DNA of 64,000 bases from Microbacterium nymphoidis (lineage in GTDB: Bacteria; Actinomycetota; Actinomycetes; Actinomycetales; Microbacteriaceae): positions 682,001 to 746,000 of the forward strand of contig NZ_JAJNOD010000001.1 of the NCBI RefSeq assembly GCF_021044885.1, read 5' to 3'. Of this stretch, positions 7,998-19,472 are shown one piece after another (position 1 is the stretch's first letter; each line of letters opens with the position of its first letter). The position numbers and the translations under genes were made by a program. The notes under the pieces are model-generated. The model worked only from the letters and a program-made list of their open reading frames with translations. It was not told the origin of the DNA and ran no database searches.

Positions 7998-10900
7998 GGG
8001 TCACCTCCAGAATCTGGTGCCAGACGACATCGCCGTCGGGGTCGAGTCCCGCGGCCTCCGCATCCTGGCGGGTCTTGAGAACGGCCGCGTAGTCGCGCGG
8101 CACCACGCGGGCGAACTGCGGCGCCTCGTCGTGGAAGTTGGCCAGCAGCGAGGCCGCACGGGTGGACCCGGTGCGCTCGACGTGCTGACTGAGGAGGTCT
8201 CGCAGGATCTCTTCGTCTGCAGCGCCCAGCGACTCCACGCGCAGCTCGCCGCTGCGCAATGCATCCTGGTTCACCAGCTCGCGGCGAAGGCGGTAGACGT
8301 AGGCCGTTCCACCGCTCATGCCGGCACCGAAGTTGCGGCCGGTCGCGCCGAGGATCACGGCGAGACCACCGGTCATGTACTCCAGAGCGTGGTCTCCCAC
8401 GCCTTCGACGACCGCCGTGGCACCGGAGTTTCGCACCAGGAACCGCTCCCCCACGACGCCGCGCAGGTACAGCTCACCTGAGGTCGCGCCGTAGCCGATG
8501 ACGTTACCCGCGATGACGTTGCGGGAGGCGTCGAAGCGCACCGCCGCGGGCGGCTGCACGGTGACGATACCGCCCGACAGGCCCTTGCCGACGTAGTCGT
8601 TCGCGTCGCCGACGAGGTTGAGCGTGATGCCGGAGGGCAGGAACGCGCCCAGCGACTGACCGGCGGAACCCTGCAGATTCACGGTGATGGAGTCGGCGGG
8701 CAGGCCGTACTGCCCGCGCGCCTTCGTCACCTGATGCCCGAGCATCGTCCCCACCGCCCGCTCGGTGTTACGGATGGGCAGGTCGATGGTGATCGTCCCG
8801 CCGTCGGCGATCACCGAGCGCGAGCGGTTGATCAGCTCGACGTCGAAGTGCTTCTCCAGCTCGTGGTCCTGCTCACGCCCGTGCTTGCGCGGCGCGTCTG
8901 CCGGCAGGTCGGGACCTGCCAGGATCGGGGTGAGATCCAGCCCCTGCGTCTTCCAGTGGCGAACAGCGTTCTCCACGTCGAGCAGCTCGGCGTGGCCGAC
9001 GGCCTCGTCGATGGAACGGAAACCGAGCTTGGCGAGGTATTCACGCACCTCCTCGGCGATGAACTCCATGAAGTTCACGACGTACTCCGCCTTGCCCGTG
9101 AAGCGCTCGCGCAGCACCGGGTTCTGAGTCGCGACGCCGACCGGGCAGGTGTCGAGGTGGCACACGCGCATCATGATGCAGCCGCTGACGACCAGGGGCG
9201 CCGTGGCGAAGCCGAACTCCTCGGCGCCCAGCAGCATGCCGATGATGACGTCTCGCCCGGTCTTCAGCTGGCCGTCGACCTGCACCACCACGCGGTCGCG
9301 CATGTCGTTGAGCATCAGGGTCTGCTGCGTCTCCGCGAGTCCCAGCTCCCACGGCGTTCCCGCGTGCTTCAGCGAGTTCACCGGGCTCGCACCCGTACCG
9401 CCGTCGTGTCCGGATACAAGCACGACATCGGACAGCGCCTTGGCCACACCGGCCGCCACTGCGCCGATGCCGGACTGCGACACCAGCTTGGTGTGGATCC
9501 GCGCTGACGGGTTGGCCCGCTTCAGGTCGAAGATCAGCTGCTTGAGGTCTTCGATCGAGTAGATGTCGTGATGCGGCGGTGGGGAGATGAGGCCGACACC
9601 CGGCGTGCCGCCACGCGTGCGTGCGACCCACGGGTACACCTTCTCCGGCGGCAGCTGGCCGCCTTCGCCGGGCTTGGCCCCCTGTGCCAGCTTGATCTGG
9701 ATGTCATCCGCCTCGGTGAGGTACAGGCTCGTCACACCGAAGCGGCCGCTCGCGACCTGCTTGATGGCGCTGCGGCGCGCCGGATCGAGCAGACGCTCCA
9801 CATCCTCGCCGCCCTCGCCCGTGTTGGACTTGCCGCCGATGCTGTTCATCGCGATGGCCAGCGTCTCGTGTGCTTCGCGGGAGATGGAGCCGTAGCTCAT
9901 CGCGCCCGTCGAGAACCGCTTCACGATCGAGGAGACCGGCTCCACTTCGGACAGCGGCACCGGCGGGCGCACGCCGAACCGCAGGCCGAGCATGCCGCGC
10001 AGGGTCTTCAGTTCGGCGGCCTGGTCGTCCACCGCCTTCGTGTACTCGCGGAAGATGTCGTACCGGCGCGTGCGGGTCGAGTGCTGCAGACGGAAGACGG
10101 TGTCGGGGTTGAAGAGGTGCGGCGGGCCGTTGCGGCGCCACTGGTACTCGCCGCCGGTCCACAGCCGCTCGTGCACGCGCGCCGCCTCGTCCTTCGGATA
10201 GGCGAAGTCGTGGCGCTGCTGGTTCTCGGCCTCGATGACCTCGATGTCGACGCCCCCGAGCTTGGATTCGGTGCCCCGGAAGTACGCGTCGATCACCTCC
10301 TGAGACAGCCCGATGGCCTCGAACACCTGCGCACCCGCGTAGGAGCGCACCGTCGAGATGCCCATCTTCGACATGATCTTCAGCACGCCCTTGCCGAGCG
10401 CGTGGATCAGGTTGTGCACGGCCTCGTGCTCGGTGACGCCCTCGATGAAACCGGTGCGCACCAGGTGCTCGACCGTCTCCATCGCCAGATACGGGTTCAC
10501 CGCGGAGGCGCCGTACCCGATGAGCGTCGCGACATGGTGCACCTCGCGCACGTCGCCCGCTTCGACGATCAGACCCACGCGCATACGCGTCTCGCGGCGG
10601 ATCAGGTGGTGGTGTACCGCGCTGGTGAGCAGCAGCGAGGGGATCGGAACGAGGTCCTTGTCGCTGTCGCGATCCGACAGGATGAGGAACTCCGCACCCG
10701 ATGCGATCGCCGCGTCCACCTCGTCGTAGATCTCCTCGATCCGCTTCGCGAGCGTGCCGGGGCCGGCGTCGAAGTGGTACAGGCCGCGGATGGTGGCCGA
10801 CGAGCGACCGGGCAGGGCCTTGGCGATGTGCTGGATCTTCGCCAGCTCGTCGTTGTCGATCACCGGGAAGTCCAGGGTCACGCTGCGGGCGTGCTCCGGG

Positions 10901-12558
10901 CCCCACGAGAGCAGGTTCTTCTCCGGCCCGATGCCGATGCGCAGGCTCGTCACCACGGACTCGCGGATGGAGTCCAGGGGCGGGTTGGTCACCTGGGCGA
11001 ACTGCTGCGTGAAGTAGTCGAACAGCAGACGCGGACGATCGCTCAGCACCGCGATGGGGGTGTCGGAGCCCATGGCGCCCAGCGGCTCCGCTCCGGTGCG
11101 CCCCATCGGCGCGAGGATCTTGGTGACCTCTTCCTCCGTGTAGCCGAAGGTGCGCTGACGACGCGTGATCGAGGCGACGGGGTGCACGATGTGCTCGCGG
11201 TCCGGAAGGTCCGCCAGGCGTACGGCACCGGTCAGCCACTCCTCCCACGGCTCCAGGTTCGCCAGCTCCGTCTTCACCTCGTCGTCGCTGATGATGCGAC
11301 GCTGCTCGGTGTCGACCAGGAACATGCGCCCCGGCTGCAGGCGGCCGCGACGCTTGATGCGCTCCGGCTCGAACTCCAGCACGCCGGTCTCCGAGCCGAT
11401 CACGACGAGACCGTCGCGGGTCTCCGTCCAGCGCCCCGGACGCAGTCCGTTGCGATCGAGCGTGGCGCCAACCTGTGTGCCGTCGGTGAACAGCAGCGCG
11501 GCCGGGCCGTCCCACGGCTCCATCTGCATGGCGTGGTACTCGTAGAACGCCCGCAGCTTCGGATCGATGTCGGACTGCTTCTCGTACGCCTCCGGGACCA
11601 TCATCATGATCGCGTGCGGCAGACTGCGGCCCGTGAGGGTCAGCAGCTCCAGCACCTCGTCGAACGAGGCGGAGTCGCTCACGCCGTCGGTGCACACCGG
11701 CAGCAGTGGCGCCATGTCGCCCAGCAGTTCGGACTCGAGCTGGGACTGGCGGGCGCGCATCCAGTTGCGGTTGCCGCCGACGGTGTTGATTTCACCGTTG
11801 TGCGCGAGCATGCGCAGCGGCTGCGCGAGCGGCCACGACGGGAAGGTGTTCGTGGAATAGCGCGAGTGCACCACGGCCAGCTTCGAGGCGAAGCGCTCGT
11901 CCTGGAGGTCCGGATAGAACGGCTCCAGCTGGAGCGTGGTGACCATGCCCTTGTAGCCGATGGTGCGCGAGCTCAGGGAAACAAAATACGCGCCCTGCTC
12001 GGTGCGGGCGCGTGTGCGGAGGCGGTAGGCGAGACGGTCGAGTCCCAGGCGGCTCTCAGCCGGAGCGCCACCGATGGCCGGGCGCGACAGGAACAGCTGC
12101 TCCACCTGCGGGCGGGCGTTGTAGGCGAGCTTGCCGAGGTTCTCCGGGGCGGTCGGGACGACACGCCAGCCCAGCACCTCGAGGCCCTCGGAACGGGCGA
12201 TCTCCTCGATGGCGGACTTCTGCGCCAGGCGCGGCTCCTCCTCCAGGGGCAGGAACGCAGCGCCGGCGACGTACTCGCCGGCCGCCGGGAGGTCGAAGTC
12301 GACGACGGCTCGGAAGAACGCGTCGGGCATCTGGGTCAGGATGCCCGCGCCGTCGCCGGTTCCGGCGTCGGAGCCGATCGCACCGCGGTGCTCCAGGTTG
12401 CGCAGCGCCTCCAGGGCCAGACTCACGATGTCATGGCCCGCCTCACCGCGAAGGGTCGCGACCATGGCGAGGCCGCACGCGTCCTTCTCGAAGCGCGGGT
12501 TGTACAGGCCCTGCTGGGCGGGGAAGCCGGCTAGGCCGGTGGGAAGGGTCGATGACAT
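7990..12558 (-). CDS. gltB: Glutamate synthase large subunit
   Basis: This 1522-residue alpha subunit makes two glutamates from glutamine and 2-oxoglutarate. From the ATG at 12558 the class II amidotransferase cysteine is Cys28 ([12 protein letters not shown]), so a 27-residue propeptide must be removed to free it. The FMN-binding synthase domain follows, with [20 protein letters not shown] and the [3Fe-4S] segment CHLDTCPVG. The C-terminal GXGXG beta-helix completes it. The frame is open to 12633, but the extra residues would lengthen the propeptide and overlap the lgt region. The ribosome site (GGGGAC) is weak. Confidence 0.95.
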   Translation of the reverse strand: MSSTLPTGLAGFPAQQGLYNPRFEKDACGLAMVATLRGEAGHDIVSLALEALRNLEHRGAIGSDAGTGDGAGILTQMPDAFFRAVVDFDLPAAGEYVAGAAFLPLEEEPRLAQKSAIEEIARSEGLEVLGWRVVPTAPENLGKLAYNARPQVEQLFLSRPAIGGAPAESRLGLDRLAYRLRTRARTEQGAYFVSLSSRTIGYKGMVTTLQLEPFYPDLQDERFASKLAVVHSRYSTNTFPSWPLAQPLRMLAHNGEINTVGGNRNWMRARQSQLESELLGDMAPLLPVCTDGVSDSASFDEVLELLTLTGRSLPHAIMMMVPEAYEKQSDIDPKLRAFYEYHAMQMEPWDGPAALLFTDGTQVGATLDRNGLRPGRWTETRDGLVVIGSETGVLEFEPERIKRRGRLQPGRMFLVDTEQRRIISDDEVKTELANLEPWEEWLTGAVRLADLPDREHIVHPVASITRRQRTFGYTEEEVTKILAPMGRTGAEPLGAMGSDTPIAVLSDRPRLLFDYFTQQFAQVTNPPLDSIRESVVTSLRIGIGPEKNLLSWGPEHARSVTLDFPVIDNDELAKIQHIAKALPGRSSATIRGLYHFDAGPGTLAKRIEEIYDEVDAAIASGAEFLILSDRDSDKDLVPIPSLLLTSAVHHHLIRRETRMRVGLIVEAGDVREVHHVATLIGYGASAVNPYLAMETVEHLVRTGFIEGVTEHEAVHNLIHALGKGVLKIMSKMGISTVRSYAGAQVFEAIGLSQEVIDAYFRGTESKLGGVDIEVIEAENQQRHDFAYPKDEAARVHERLWTGGEYQWRRNGPPHLFNPDTVFRLQHSTRTRRYDIFREYTKAVDDQAAELKTLRGMLGLRFGVRPPVPLSEVEPVSSIVKRFSTGAMSYGSISREAHETLAIAMNSIGGKSNTGEGGEDVERLLDPARRSAIKQVASGRFGVTSLYLTEADDIQIKLAQGAKPGEGGQLPPEKVYPWVARTRGGTPGVGLISPPPHHDIYSIEDLKQLIFDLKRANPSARIHTKLVSQSGIGAVAAGVAKALSDVVLVSGHDGGTGASPVNSLKHAGTPWELGLAETQQTLMLNDMRDRVVVQVDGQLKTGRDVIIGMLLGAEEFGFATAPLVVSGCIMMRVCHLDTCPVGVATQNPVLRERFTGKAEYVVNFMEFIAEEVREYLAKLGFRSIDEAVGHAELLDVENAVRHWKTQGLDLTPILAGPDLPADAPRKHGREQDHELEKHFDVELINRSRSVIADGGTITIDLPIRNTERAVGTMLGHQVTKARGQYGLPADSITVNLQGSAGQSLGAFLPSGITLNLVGDANDYVGKGLSGGIVTVQPPAAVRFDASRNVIAGNVIGYGATSGELYLRGVVGERFLVRNSGATAVVEGVGDHALEYMTGGLAVILGATGRNFGAGMSGGTAYVYRLRRELVNQDALRSGELRVESLGAADEEILRDLLSQHVERTGSTRAASLLANFHDEAPQFARVVPRDYAAVLKTRQDAEAAGLDPDGDVVWHQILEVTRG

Positions 12559-12619
12559 GGCGTCGTCCCCGGTTTCTCTCAAGGGGTTCGTGGGACGACG
12601 TCGGCCCGCGAGGAGGGTA

Positions 12620-13639
12620 TCAGGCGCCGGCAACCGGCGTGGTTGCGGCGGGCGTTCCGCTCGTGGCGGCTTCGGAATCGTCCGTGGACTGTGCGGGTGG
12701 CTCGCTCACGTCGACGTATTCCGGGGTGGCTGCGGACGAGCCTACAGCATTCTGCGGGCCACGGCCGACAACGTAGGGCGAGGGCTCCTGGCCCGTGTGG
12801 CGCGACTGCACGATCAGGATGACCAGACCGACCACGATGCCGAGGATGGCCGACCACACGTTGGTGCGCAGGCCCAGGATGATGTCGCTCGGGTCGATGC
12901 GGATCGACTCCCACACCACGCGGCCGGCGGAGTACCAGATGAGGTACACGGCGAACAGGCGGCCCCACTGCATGGCGATCTTCTTGCGCAGCATGAGGAG
13001 CACGACCACGCCGATCACGTTCCAGATGATCTCGTACAGGAACGTCGGGTGAAACAGCGTGTCGTCGCTGAGGCCCACCGGAATGGCCGAGTTCGGACGC
13101 GGGATGTCCAGGCCCCACGGGAGGTCGGTGGGAAGGCCGAACAGCTCGTGGTTGAAGTAGTTGCCCAGGCGCCCGATCGCCTGTGCAAGCAGCATCCACG
13201 GCGCGATGGCGTCCGCGAAGGTCCAGAACCGCAGGCCCGTCCACTTGCAGCCGAGCCAGGCGCCGATCGCGCCGCCGATCAGGGCACCGTAGATCGCGAT
13301 GCCGCCGTCCCAGATGTTCCAGATCGCGTCCTTGACGAACGGGTTCCACCACTCGCGTCCGGCGTTGAAGTAGAAGCCGAAGTGTGTGAAGACGTGGAAC
13401 AGCCGCGCGCAGATGATCGAGATCGGAACGGTGACCAGCAGCACGTCCACGATCACCCAGCGCTCCGCGCCACGCTGGGTCAGCGTGCGGTTGGCTGCGA
13501 ACGTCGCGATCACGATGCCCAGGATGATGAACAACGCGTAGAACTTGATCGAGAACGGCAACCCGAACAGCGTGAAGTCGAACGAGTTGATCTCCGGGCT
13601 CGGAATGCTCGCGGGCAGGGCCAGGGCGGAAAGCAGCAT
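12620..13639 (-). CDS. lgt: Phosphatidylglycerol-prolipoprotein diacylglyceryl transferase
   Basis: This 339-residue membrane enzyme adds diacylglycerol to the lipobox cysteine of prolipoproteins. The Lgt signature [17 protein letters not shown] is present, as are the HGG-like [12 protein letters not shown] and several membrane helices. The last 60 or so residues form a polar Ala/Thr/Glu-rich cytoplasmic tail, common in actinobacterial Lgt. TAGACT lies seven bases before the ATG with no Shine-Dalgarno, so this gene may have its own leaderless promoter although it follows trpA. Confidence 0.95.
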   Translation of the reverse strand: MLLSALALPASIPSPEINSFDFTLFGLPFSIKFYALFIILGIVIATFAANRTLTQRGAERWVIVDVLLVTVPISIICARLFHVFTHFGFYFNAGREWWNPFVKDAIWNIWDGGIAIYGALIGGAIGAWLGCKWTGLRFWTFADAIAPWMLLAQAIGRLGNYFNHELFGLPTDLPWGLDIPRPNSAIPVGLSDDTLFHPTFLYEIIWNVIGVVVLLMLRKKIAMQWGRLFAVYLIWYSAGRVVWESIRIDPSDIILGLRTNVWSAILGIVVGLVILIVQSRHTGQEPSPYVVGRGPQNAVGSSAATPEYVDVSEPPAQSTDDSEAATSGTPAATTPVAGA

Positions 13640-13806
13640 GGTTACGAGTCTACGATGCCCCGGGCCGCTCCCCCGTCACCGCGACGAAACGCATGGGCAG
13701 AACGCGCGCCCGCCCAGTCCGTGGGCGCGCACAACGAGAGGGCATACGCAACCAGAGCGCACGACGACGACGCCGTGGCGCAGCGTGCCCGCCACCCGGC
13801 CGGCGA
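13640..13806. other. 167-base gap between trpA and lgt
   Basis: No convincing gene is present. On the minus strand a TAGACT box at 13647-13652 is placed to start lgt transcription at its ATG. No strong trpA terminator is visible. Confidence 0.6.
13647..13652 (-). promoter_or_regulatory. Putative -10 box giving a leaderless lgt transcript
   Basis: TAGACT on the minus strand is separated from the lgt ATG (13639) by seven bases and no ribosome site lies between them. Confidence 0.45.
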
Positions 13807-14589
13807 TCAGCGGCGAGTGCCCGCAGACAGCGCCCGTGCCTCCGCAGCGAGAGCGTCCACCCCGCCGTCGCGCAGCGCGCGTACGAGCGCCGTGCCGACG
13901 ATCGCGCCGTCGGCGTACTCCAGCACTCCTGCCACGTGCTGGGCATTGGAGATGCCGATACCGACACACGCGCGACGTGCACCCTGCTCACGCAGGCGAG
14001 CCACCAGGGTGCGCGCCGCCGAATCCAGCGACGCCCGCTCACCGGTGGTGCCCATCGTCGAGACGGTGTAGACGAAGCCGGTCGACTTCTCAATCACCAT
14101 GCGCAGTCGCTCATCGGTGCTGGTCGGCGCGGCGAGGAAGACGCGATCCAGCCCCGTGCGCTCCGAGGCGGCGATCCACTCGCCCGCAGCCTCCGGAGTG
14201 ATGTCCGGGGTGATGAGACCCGCACCGCCGGCGGCCAGCAGGTCGTCGGCATACCGGTCGACGCCGTACTGCAGCACGGGGTTCCAGTACGTCATCACCA
14301 GGATGGGCACGTCGACACGATCGGCGATCGCGCGGATGATCGGGAACAGCTGCGCGAGCCGGAACCCGGCGGCCAGTACCTGCTGGGTGGCCTCCTGGAT
14401 GACGATGCCGTCCATGACCGGATCCGAGTAGGGCGGTCCGAGCTCCAGGATGTCGGCACCGTTCTCGGCGAGCGCCACCGCGGCTTCCACACTGGTCTCG
14501 ATGTCGGGGAATCCGACGGGGAGGTACCCGATCAGCGCGCCGCGCCCCTCGGCCTCGGCACGTGCGATGGCGTCTTCGACGCGGCTCAT
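13807..14589 (-). CDS. trpA: Tryptophan synthase alpha chain
   Basis: This 260-residue TIM-barrel protein splits indole-3-glycerol phosphate to indole and glyceraldehyde 3-phosphate. The segment [18 protein letters not shown] holds the catalytic Glu and Asp, and the phosphate-binding [11 protein letters not shown] is present. Its start overlaps the trpB stop by four bases, matching the obligate TrpA-TrpB complex. Confidence 0.95.
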   Translation of the reverse strand: MSRVEDAIARAEAEGRGALIGYLPVGFPDIETSVEAAVALAENGADILELGPPYSDPVMDGIVIQEATQQVLAAGFRLAQLFPIIRAIADRVDVPILVMTYWNPVLQYGVDRYADDLLAAGGAGLITPDITPEAAGEWIAASERTGLDRVFLAAPTSTDERLRMVIEKSTGFVYTVSTMGTTGERASLDSAARTLVARLREQGARRACVGIGISNAQHVAGVLEYADGAIVGTALVRALRDGGVDALAAEARALSAGTRR

Positions 14590-15800
14590 TCCTGCTCCCC
14601 CGCAGCGTCGTCGTACAGCCCGAAGTACCGGGCCGCCGTGTCCATGTCCTTATCGCCACGTCCCGAGAGGCACACCGCGATCAGGGCGTCCGGTCCCAGC
14701 TCCTTGCCGAGCCGGATCGCTCCGGCCAGCGCGTGCGCGGACTCGATCGCCGGGATGATGCCCTCGGTGCGACTGAGCAGACGCAGCGCCTGCATCGCCT
14801 CGTCATCCGTGGCGGGAATGTACTCGGCGCGTCCGATGGACGCGAGCCACGAGTGCTCCGGACCGACGCCCGGGTAGTCGAGCCCCGCGGAGATGGAGTG
14901 CGATTCGACGGTCTGACCGTCCTCATCCTGCAGCACGAAGGTCCTCGCGCCGTGGAGGACTCCGGGACGGCCCCGTTCGATCGAAGCGGCGTGCTTGTCG
15001 GTGTCGACGCCGTCACCGGCCGCCTCCACGCCGTAGAGCTTGACGGACGCGTCATCGAGGAAAGCGTCGAACATCCCGATGGCGTTCGAACCCCCGCCGA
15101 CCGCGGCGACGACCGCATCCGGAAGGCGTCCGACCTGCGTCAGCAGCTGGTCACGGGCCTCCTCGGAGATCACCTTCTGGAAATCCCGCACGAGCGCCGG
15201 GAACGGGTGCGGCCCCGCTGCCGTGCCGAAGATGTAGTTGGTGTTCTCCACGCTCGCGACCCAGTCGCGGTAGGCCTCGTTGATGGCGTCCTTCAGTGTC
15301 CGTGACCCGGTCTTCACGGGGATGACCTCGGCGCCCAGCAGGCGCATGCGTGCGACGTTGAGCGCCTGTCGCTCGGTGTCCACCTCGCCCATGTAGATGG
15401 TGCAGTCGAAGCCGAACAGTGCGGCCGCCGTCGCCGTGGCGACGCCGTGCTGGCCCGCTCCGGTCTCCGCGATCACGCGGGTCTTGCCGAGCCGCTGGGT
15501 GAGCAGCGCCTGACCGATGACGTTGTTGATCTTGTGGGATCCGGTGTGGTTGAGATCCTCGCGCTTCAGGAAGATCCGCGCACCCCCGGCGTGCTCCGCG
15601 AAGCGCGGAACCTCGGTGATCGGCGACGGACGACCCGCGTAGCTCGTGAGCAGTTCGCGATACCGCGCCCAGAAGGCTTCGTCCGCCATCGCGGACTCCC
15701 ACACCCCGGTGAGCTCATCGATTGCGGCGATCAGGGACTCCGGCATGTACCGGCCCCCGAAGTCGCCGAAGAACGGACCGTGCTGATCGCGCAGGCTCAC
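14586..15800 (-). CDS. trpB: Tryptophan synthase beta chain
   Basis: This 404-residue PLP enzyme joins indole and serine to tryptophan. The PLP lysine is Lys90 in [11 protein letters not shown], with phosphate-binding [10 protein letters not shown] and the monovalent-cation region nearby. It is flanked by four-base overlaps with trpC upstream and trpA downstream. Confidence 0.97.
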   Translation of the reverse strand: MSLRDQHGPFFGDFGGRYMPESLIAAIDELTGVWESAMADEAFWARYRELLTSYAGRPSPITEVPRFAEHAGGARIFLKREDLNHTGSHKINNVIGQALLTQRLGKTRVIAETGAGQHGVATATAAALFGFDCTIYMGEVDTERQALNVARMRLLGAEVIPVKTGSRTLKDAINEAYRDWVASVENTNYIFGTAAGPHPFPALVRDFQKVISEEARDQLLTQVGRLPDAVVAAVGGGSNAIGMFDAFLDDASVKLYGVEAAGDGVDTDKHAASIERGRPGVLHGARTFVLQDEDGQTVESHSISAGLDYPGVGPEHSWLASIGRAEYIPATDDEAMQALRLLSRTEGIIPAIESAHALAGAIRLGKELGPDALIAVCLSGRGDKDMDTAARYFGLYDDAAGEQE

Positions 15801-16609
15801 GGTGTCGGACTCCCGTCTGCCGATGCGACGAACGCACCGGCCTGGAGGTACTGGGTGAGGGTTGCCACCGGGTCACCGGTGACGAGGGCTTCTCCGATGA
15901 GCACCACATCGGCGCCGGCGGAGCGGTAGTGGCGCACGTCCTCGGGTGAGAGAACGGCGGACTCGGCAATCTTGATCACATCGGCGGGGAACATGTGCAC
16001 CAGCGAGCCGAACAGGTCTCGATCCAGTTCGAACGTGGACAGGTTGCGGGCGTTCACGCCGATCAGCTTCGCGCCGAGGGCCAGGGCTCGCTCCACCTCC
16101 TCAGCGGAGTGCGTCTCCACGAGCGGTGTCATCCCCAGCGAGAGGATCAGCTCGTACAGGTGGCGCAGGGTGTCATCATCGAGGGCCGCCACGATGAGCA
16201 GCACGAGGTCGGCGCCGGCGGCGCGTGCCTCATACACCTGGTAGTCGGTGGCGATGAAGTCCTTGCGCAGCACCGGGAGCGTGACCCGGGTGCGAACCGC
16301 CTCGAGGTCGGCGAGACTGCCACGGAACTTGCGCTCCTCGGTCAGCACACTGATCGCCGAGGCACCGCCCTGCTCGTAGAGTGCGGCCTGATGTGCGGGA
16401 TCCGGGATCTCCGCCAGGTGGCCGCGTGATGGCGAAGCGCGCTTCACCTCGGCGATGATCTTGACGCCCTTCGCGGGCGCCAGCGCAGCCTGCACGTCGA
16501 GCGCCGGAGCACGATCCGCTGCGTCCTGACGCACCCGGTCGAGCGGGCGGATCAGCTCACGCGTGCGGGCATCCGCCACGGAGCCGGCCGTCAGGTCGGC
16601 GAGCACCAT
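15797..16609 (-). CDS. trpC: Indole-3-glycerol phosphate synthase
   Basis: This 270-residue TIM barrel closes the indole ring in tryptophan synthesis. Motifs include [56 protein letters not shown] and [12 protein letters not shown]. The frame is open upstream inside the preceding gene. The ATG at 16609 is chosen because it matches the family N-terminus and overlaps the upstream stop as TGATG. Confidence 0.95.
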   Translation of the reverse strand: MVLADLTAGSVADARTRELIRPLDRVRQDAADRAPALDVQAALAPAKGVKIIAEVKRASPSRGHLAEIPDPAHQAALYEQGGASAISVLTEERKFRGSLADLEAVRTRVTLPVLRKDFIATDYQVYEARAAGADLVLLIVAALDDDTLRHLYELILSLGMTPLVETHSAEEVERALALGAKLIGVNARNLSTFELDRDLFGSLVHMFPADVIKIAESAVLSPEDVRHYRSAGADVVLIGEALVTGDPVATLTQYLQAGAFVASADGSPTP

Positions 16610-16839
16610 CAGTGCTGCTTCGCGACGTACTTCGGGCCCTTCACGCCGTAACCGGCCTTCGCCATCGCCCAGCCGGCGATCAGCCCGACCACCAGCAGAC
16701 CGGCCGACGCGTACACGCCCACGGGCATGTCCATCGCGAAGAAGATCGTTCCCAGCGTGAAGGCCAGGAGCATGATCACCACTGCGGTCCACGCCGCGGG
16801 CGAGTGTCCGTGGCCGGGGTCAGCGATGGGGTTGCTCAT
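16609..16839 (-). CDS. Small two-helix membrane protein, HGxxPAAW type
   Basis: This 76-residue protein begins with GHGHSPAAW, the signature of a small actinobacterial membrane protein family usually found next to trpC. Two hydrophobic segments (about 17-37 and 41-60) are followed by a basic tail. The function is unknown. It has a strong GGAGGAG ribosome site, overlaps trpC by one base, and has its own promoter-like TAGACT upstream, so it probably leads the trpCBA transcript. Confidence 0.8.
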   Translation of the reverse strand: MSNPIADPGHGHSPAAWTAVVIMLLAFTLGTIFFAMDMPVGVYASAGLLVVGLIAGWAMAKAGYGVKGPKYVAKQH

Positions 16840-16873
16840 GGAAATCTCCTCCAGGAAAACGAGTGTTCGGTTC

Positions 16874-16879
16874 AGTCTA
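16874..16879 (-). promoter_or_regulatory. Putative -10 box of the HGxxPAAW-trpC-trpB-trpA transcript
   Basis: TAGACT on the minus strand lies 34 bases upstream of the ATG at 16839 and would give a leader of about 28 bases containing GGAGGAG. The -35 region is weak. No Trp-codon leader peptide or attenuator is visible. Confidence 0.4.
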
Positions 16880-16923
16880 TCGAGTCCGCCCCGGCGAACT
16901 GGAATCCGGCGCGGGGCGGAGGA

Positions 16924-17508
16924 TCACGAGGTGGGGTCGTCGCCGCGGCTGAGCTCGTCCCAGCTGTCCACGGCATCCAGCGGCCCCTCTGCGTGGTGCT
17001 GCGGAGCACCGCTGCGATAGCGAGAGCTCCCGGTCCTCCAGCGGGAACCGGTCAGAAGCACGAACACGCCCGACACGACGAGCAGGACCCAGGCGACGAG
17101 CGCCACAATCGGCCAGGCCGTCAGCGTGACCGAGCCGACGAGCGCCGAGACGGCGTCATCGCCCGAGATGCCCGTTGCGGCCGTGATAGCGGGAGCGACG
17201 GCGGCCAGGGGTACACCGGTCAGGAGCGGAATCGTCTGCACCAGCAGGGCGGCGCCGATGATCACGGCAATCACGCCGAAGACGTAGCGCAGGATACGTC
17301 CGGCGAGGGAGAGCACCACCCCCAGTGCCATCGCGGCAAGGCTGAGCGGCGTGAGGAGCGGCAGCGCCGCGGACCCCGTCACCTCCAGCGCCTGATTCGC
17401 ACCATCGTCGACGACGACGTTCAGCCAGGTCTGCGTCGCCGCGATGAGCCCCAGGCCACCGCCCAGGACGATGGCGAGCACCGAGAGCGAGCGAGCACGC
17501 TCGATCAT
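16924..17508 (-). CDS. Trp biosynthesis-associated membrane protein
   Basis: This 194-residue protein has four hydrophobic segments with an extracytoplasmic loop after the first, and a polar C-terminus. Position and topology match the tryptophan-associated membrane protein family (TIGR02234) of actinobacteria, whose function is not known. The ATG at 17508 overlaps the hisI stop by four bases, so it is probably translated with the his genes. In related genomes trpE usually separates it from hisI, but here there is no room for trpE. Confidence 0.8.
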   Translation of the reverse strand: MIERARSLSVLAIVLGGGLGLIAATQTWLNVVVDDGANQALEVTGSAALPLLTPLSLAAMALGVVLSLAGRILRYVFGVIAVIIGAALLVQTIPLLTGVPLAAVAPAITAATGISGDDAVSALVGSVTLTAWPIVALVAWVLLVVSGVFVLLTGSRWRTGSSRYRSGAPQHHAEGPLDAVDSWDELSRGDDPTS

Positions 17509-17852
17509 GACGACTCCCCTGCGCTCAGCGGCAGGAAACGGTCGTCGAAACAGGTGCGTGAACCGGTGTGGCAGGCGGCACCGGTCTGATCGACGAGCAT
17601 GAGCAAGGTGTCGCCGTCGCAGTCGTAGGAGACGGCGTGCACGGACTGCGTGTGACCGGACGTGTCGCCCTTGCGCCACAGCTCCTGCCGCGACCGGGAC
17701 CAGTACACCGCCCGCCCCTCGCTCAGCGTGAGCTGGAGTGAGGTCTCGTTCATCCACGCGAGCATCAGCACCTCGCGGGTGTCGTACTGCTGCACGATGA
17801 CCGGCACCAGGCCGTCCGCGTTGAAGGCGACCTGGGGATACAGCTCGCTCAT
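17505..17852 (-). CDS. hisI: Phosphoribosyl-AMP cyclohydrolase
   Basis: This 115-residue metal-dependent enzyme opens the purine ring of PR-AMP, the third histidine step. Metal ligands are in [11 protein letters not shown] and [11 protein letters not shown], with the [17 protein letters not shown] substrate motif. It lacks the fused pyrophosphohydrolase seen in enteric HisIE; that activity is the separate hisE gene. Its start overlaps hisF by four bases. Confidence 0.95.
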   Translation of the reverse strand: MSELYPQVAFNADGLVPVIVQQYDTREVLMLAWMNETSLQLTLSEGRAVYWSRSRQELWRKGDTSGHTQSVHAVSYDCDGDTLLMLVDQTGAACHTGSRTCFDDRFLPLSAGESS

Positions 17853-18610
17853 CGAACCAGCACTCCCTCAGAGCGCAGCGCGTCCTTCACCTCTCCGACG
17901 GTCATCGCGCCGGTGTGGAACACGCTTGCCGCCAGCAGGGCGTCGGCACCCGCGTGCACGGCGGGCGCGAAGTGCTCCACGGCGCCCGCACCGCCCGAGG
18001 CGATCACCGGCACCGACGATAGCTCGCGCATCAGGCGGACCAGTTCGAGGTCGAACCCCTCCCGGGTGCCGTCGGCGTCGATGGAGTTGACGAGCAGCTC
18101 CCCCGCCCCGCGCTCGATGGCCTCGCGCGCCCAGGCGAGCGCGTCCAGCGTCGTCTCCGTGCGGCCACCGTGCGTCGTCACGACGAAGCCCGATGCGGTC
18201 GATGCGGAGCGCTTGACGTCGAGCGAGAGCACGAGCACCTGCGAACCGAAACGGTCCGCGATCTCGCTGAGCAGCTCCGGTCGTGCAATCGCGGCGGAGT
18301 TGACGCCGATCTTGTCGGCGCCCACGCCCTGCAGGCGAGCCACGTCCTCCGCGGAGCGGATGCCGCCACCAACGGTGAGCGGGATGAAGACCTGTTCCGC
18401 CGTGCGACGAACCACCTCGTACGTGGTGGCGCGCTCGTCGACCGTTGCGGTCACATCGAGAAACGTGATCTCGTCCGCGCCCTGCTCGAAGTAGCGCGCG
18501 GCCAGTTCAACCGGGTCACCCATCTCCCGCAGGTTCTCGAAGTTGACGCCCTTGACCACCTTGCCGTCTGCGACGTCCAGACAGGGAATGACCCGAGTGG
18601 TGACGGTCAT
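17849..18610 (-). CDS. hisF: Imidazole glycerol phosphate synthase cyclase subunit
   Basis: This 253-residue TIM barrel uses ammonia from HisH to form imidazole glycerol phosphate and AICAR. Motifs are [15 protein letters not shown] at the N-terminus with a catalytic Asp, [14 protein letters not shown], and [13 protein letters not shown] with the phosphate-binding loop. It overlaps hisG by one base (TGATG). HisH is not in this window. Confidence 0.95.
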   Translation of the reverse strand: MTVTTRVIPCLDVADGKVVKGVNFENLREMGDPVELAARYFEQGADEITFLDVTATVDERATTYEVVRRTAEQVFIPLTVGGGIRSAEDVARLQGVGADKIGVNSAAIARPELLSEIADRFGSQVLVLSLDVKRSASTASGFVVTTHGGRTETTLDALAWAREAIERGAGELLVNSIDADGTREGFDLELVRLMRELSSVPVIASGGAGAVEHFAPAVHAGADALLAASVFHTGAMTVGEVKDALRSEGVLVR

Positions 18611-19449
18611 CAGAGTCTCGCCGCCTCGATCGCGCTCACCAGGATGGCGCGCGCGCCGATCGCGTAGAGCTTGTCCATCACGAGGTTCATGCCCTTTCGG
18701 GGCACCATGACGCGCACGGCCACCCAGGCGGGGTCCTGGAGCGGGGAGATCGTCGGGGACTCGCGTCCCGGCGCGATCGCGACGGCCGCATCGACGAGCC
18801 CCGCGGGCAGGTCGTAGTCGACCAGCACGTAGCGGCGCGCGATCATCACACCGCGAAGCCGCCGCAGCAGCGTGTCCACGCCCTCGGCGCCGGCAGGCGA
18901 AGAGATCAGGACGGCCTCGGATTCGAGCATCACCGGGCCGAAGATCTCCAGCCCCGCTGCTCGGAGCGTGGTCCCGGTCTCGACGACATCAGCAATGGCA
19001 TCGGCCACGCCGAGCTCGACCGCCGACTCGACCGCACCGTCGAGCGGAACGACCGTGACGTCGATCCCCTTCTCGGCGAGGTAGGAGCGCACCAGTCCGG
19101 CGTAGGCGCTGGCGATGCGCACGCCGTTCAGGTCCTCCAGCGTGGTGAAGCGCCCGGGACGAGCGGCAAAGCGGAAGGTGGAGCGGGCGAAACCCAGCTC
19201 CTGGATCTCGGTGGCCTCGCTGCCGGAATCCAGCAGCAGGTCGCGACCCGTGATGCCGACATCCAGCGCGCCGGATCCGACATAGGTGGCGATATCGCGC
19301 GGACGGAGGAAGAAGAACTCGACCTCGTTGTCCGGGTCGATCAGGTGGAGGCTCTTGGGGTCGCGCCGACCGGCGTACCCGGCCTCGGCGAGCATGGCGG
19401 ATGCGGTCTCGGACAGTGCGCCCTTGTTGGGCACGGCGATGCGAAGCAT
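18610..19449 (-). CDS. hisG: ATP phosphoribosyltransferase
   Basis: This 279-residue enzyme performs the first committed step of histidine synthesis. It is the long form with a C-terminal ACT-like domain for histidine feedback. [16 protein letters not shown] starts the catalytic domain, the PRPP-binding segment is [13 protein letters not shown], and the regulatory domain begins near residue 205. Confidence 0.95.
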   Translation of the reverse strand: MLRIAVPNKGALSETASAMLAEAGYAGRRDPKSLHLIDPDNEVEFFFLRPRDIATYVGSGALDVGITGRDLLLDSGSEATEIQELGFARSTFRFAARPGRFTTLEDLNGVRIASAYAGLVRSYLAEKGIDVTVVPLDGAVESAVELGVADAIADVVETGTTLRAAGLEIFGPVMLESEAVLISSPAGAEGVDTLLRRLRGVMIARRYVLVDYDLPAGLVDAAVAIAPGRESPTISPLQDPAWVAVRVMVPRKGMNLVMDKLYAIGARAILVSAIEAARL

Positions 19450-19472
19450 GGATCGCTTTCAGGGGAGGTGGT

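Noticed and set aside
5080-8078. Two long plus-strand frames opposite pyk and gltD
   Set aside because: They mirror the strong minus-strand genes and have no ribosome sites or motifs.
9568-12534. Very long open frame (988 codons) on the plus strand
   Set aside because: It lies exactly antisense to gltB, is rich in Arg, His, Val and Gly as expected for the complement of a high-GC gene, and has no recognisable motif. The gltB frame is unambiguous.
13676-13969. Small Cys-containing frame on the minus strand between trpA and lgt
   Set aside because: Two thirds of it overlaps trpA in another frame, no ribosome site precedes it, and the unique part shows no conserved pattern.
12131-14071. 646-codon plus-strand frame across gltB, lgt and trpA
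   Set aside because: It crosses the boundaries of three clear minus-strand genes and encodes low-complexity Arg/Pro/Ala.
16840-16923. trp attenuator or Trp-rich leader peptide
   Set aside because: The 84-base gap has a -10-like box and a ribosome site but no short frame with Trp codons and no alternative hairpins.
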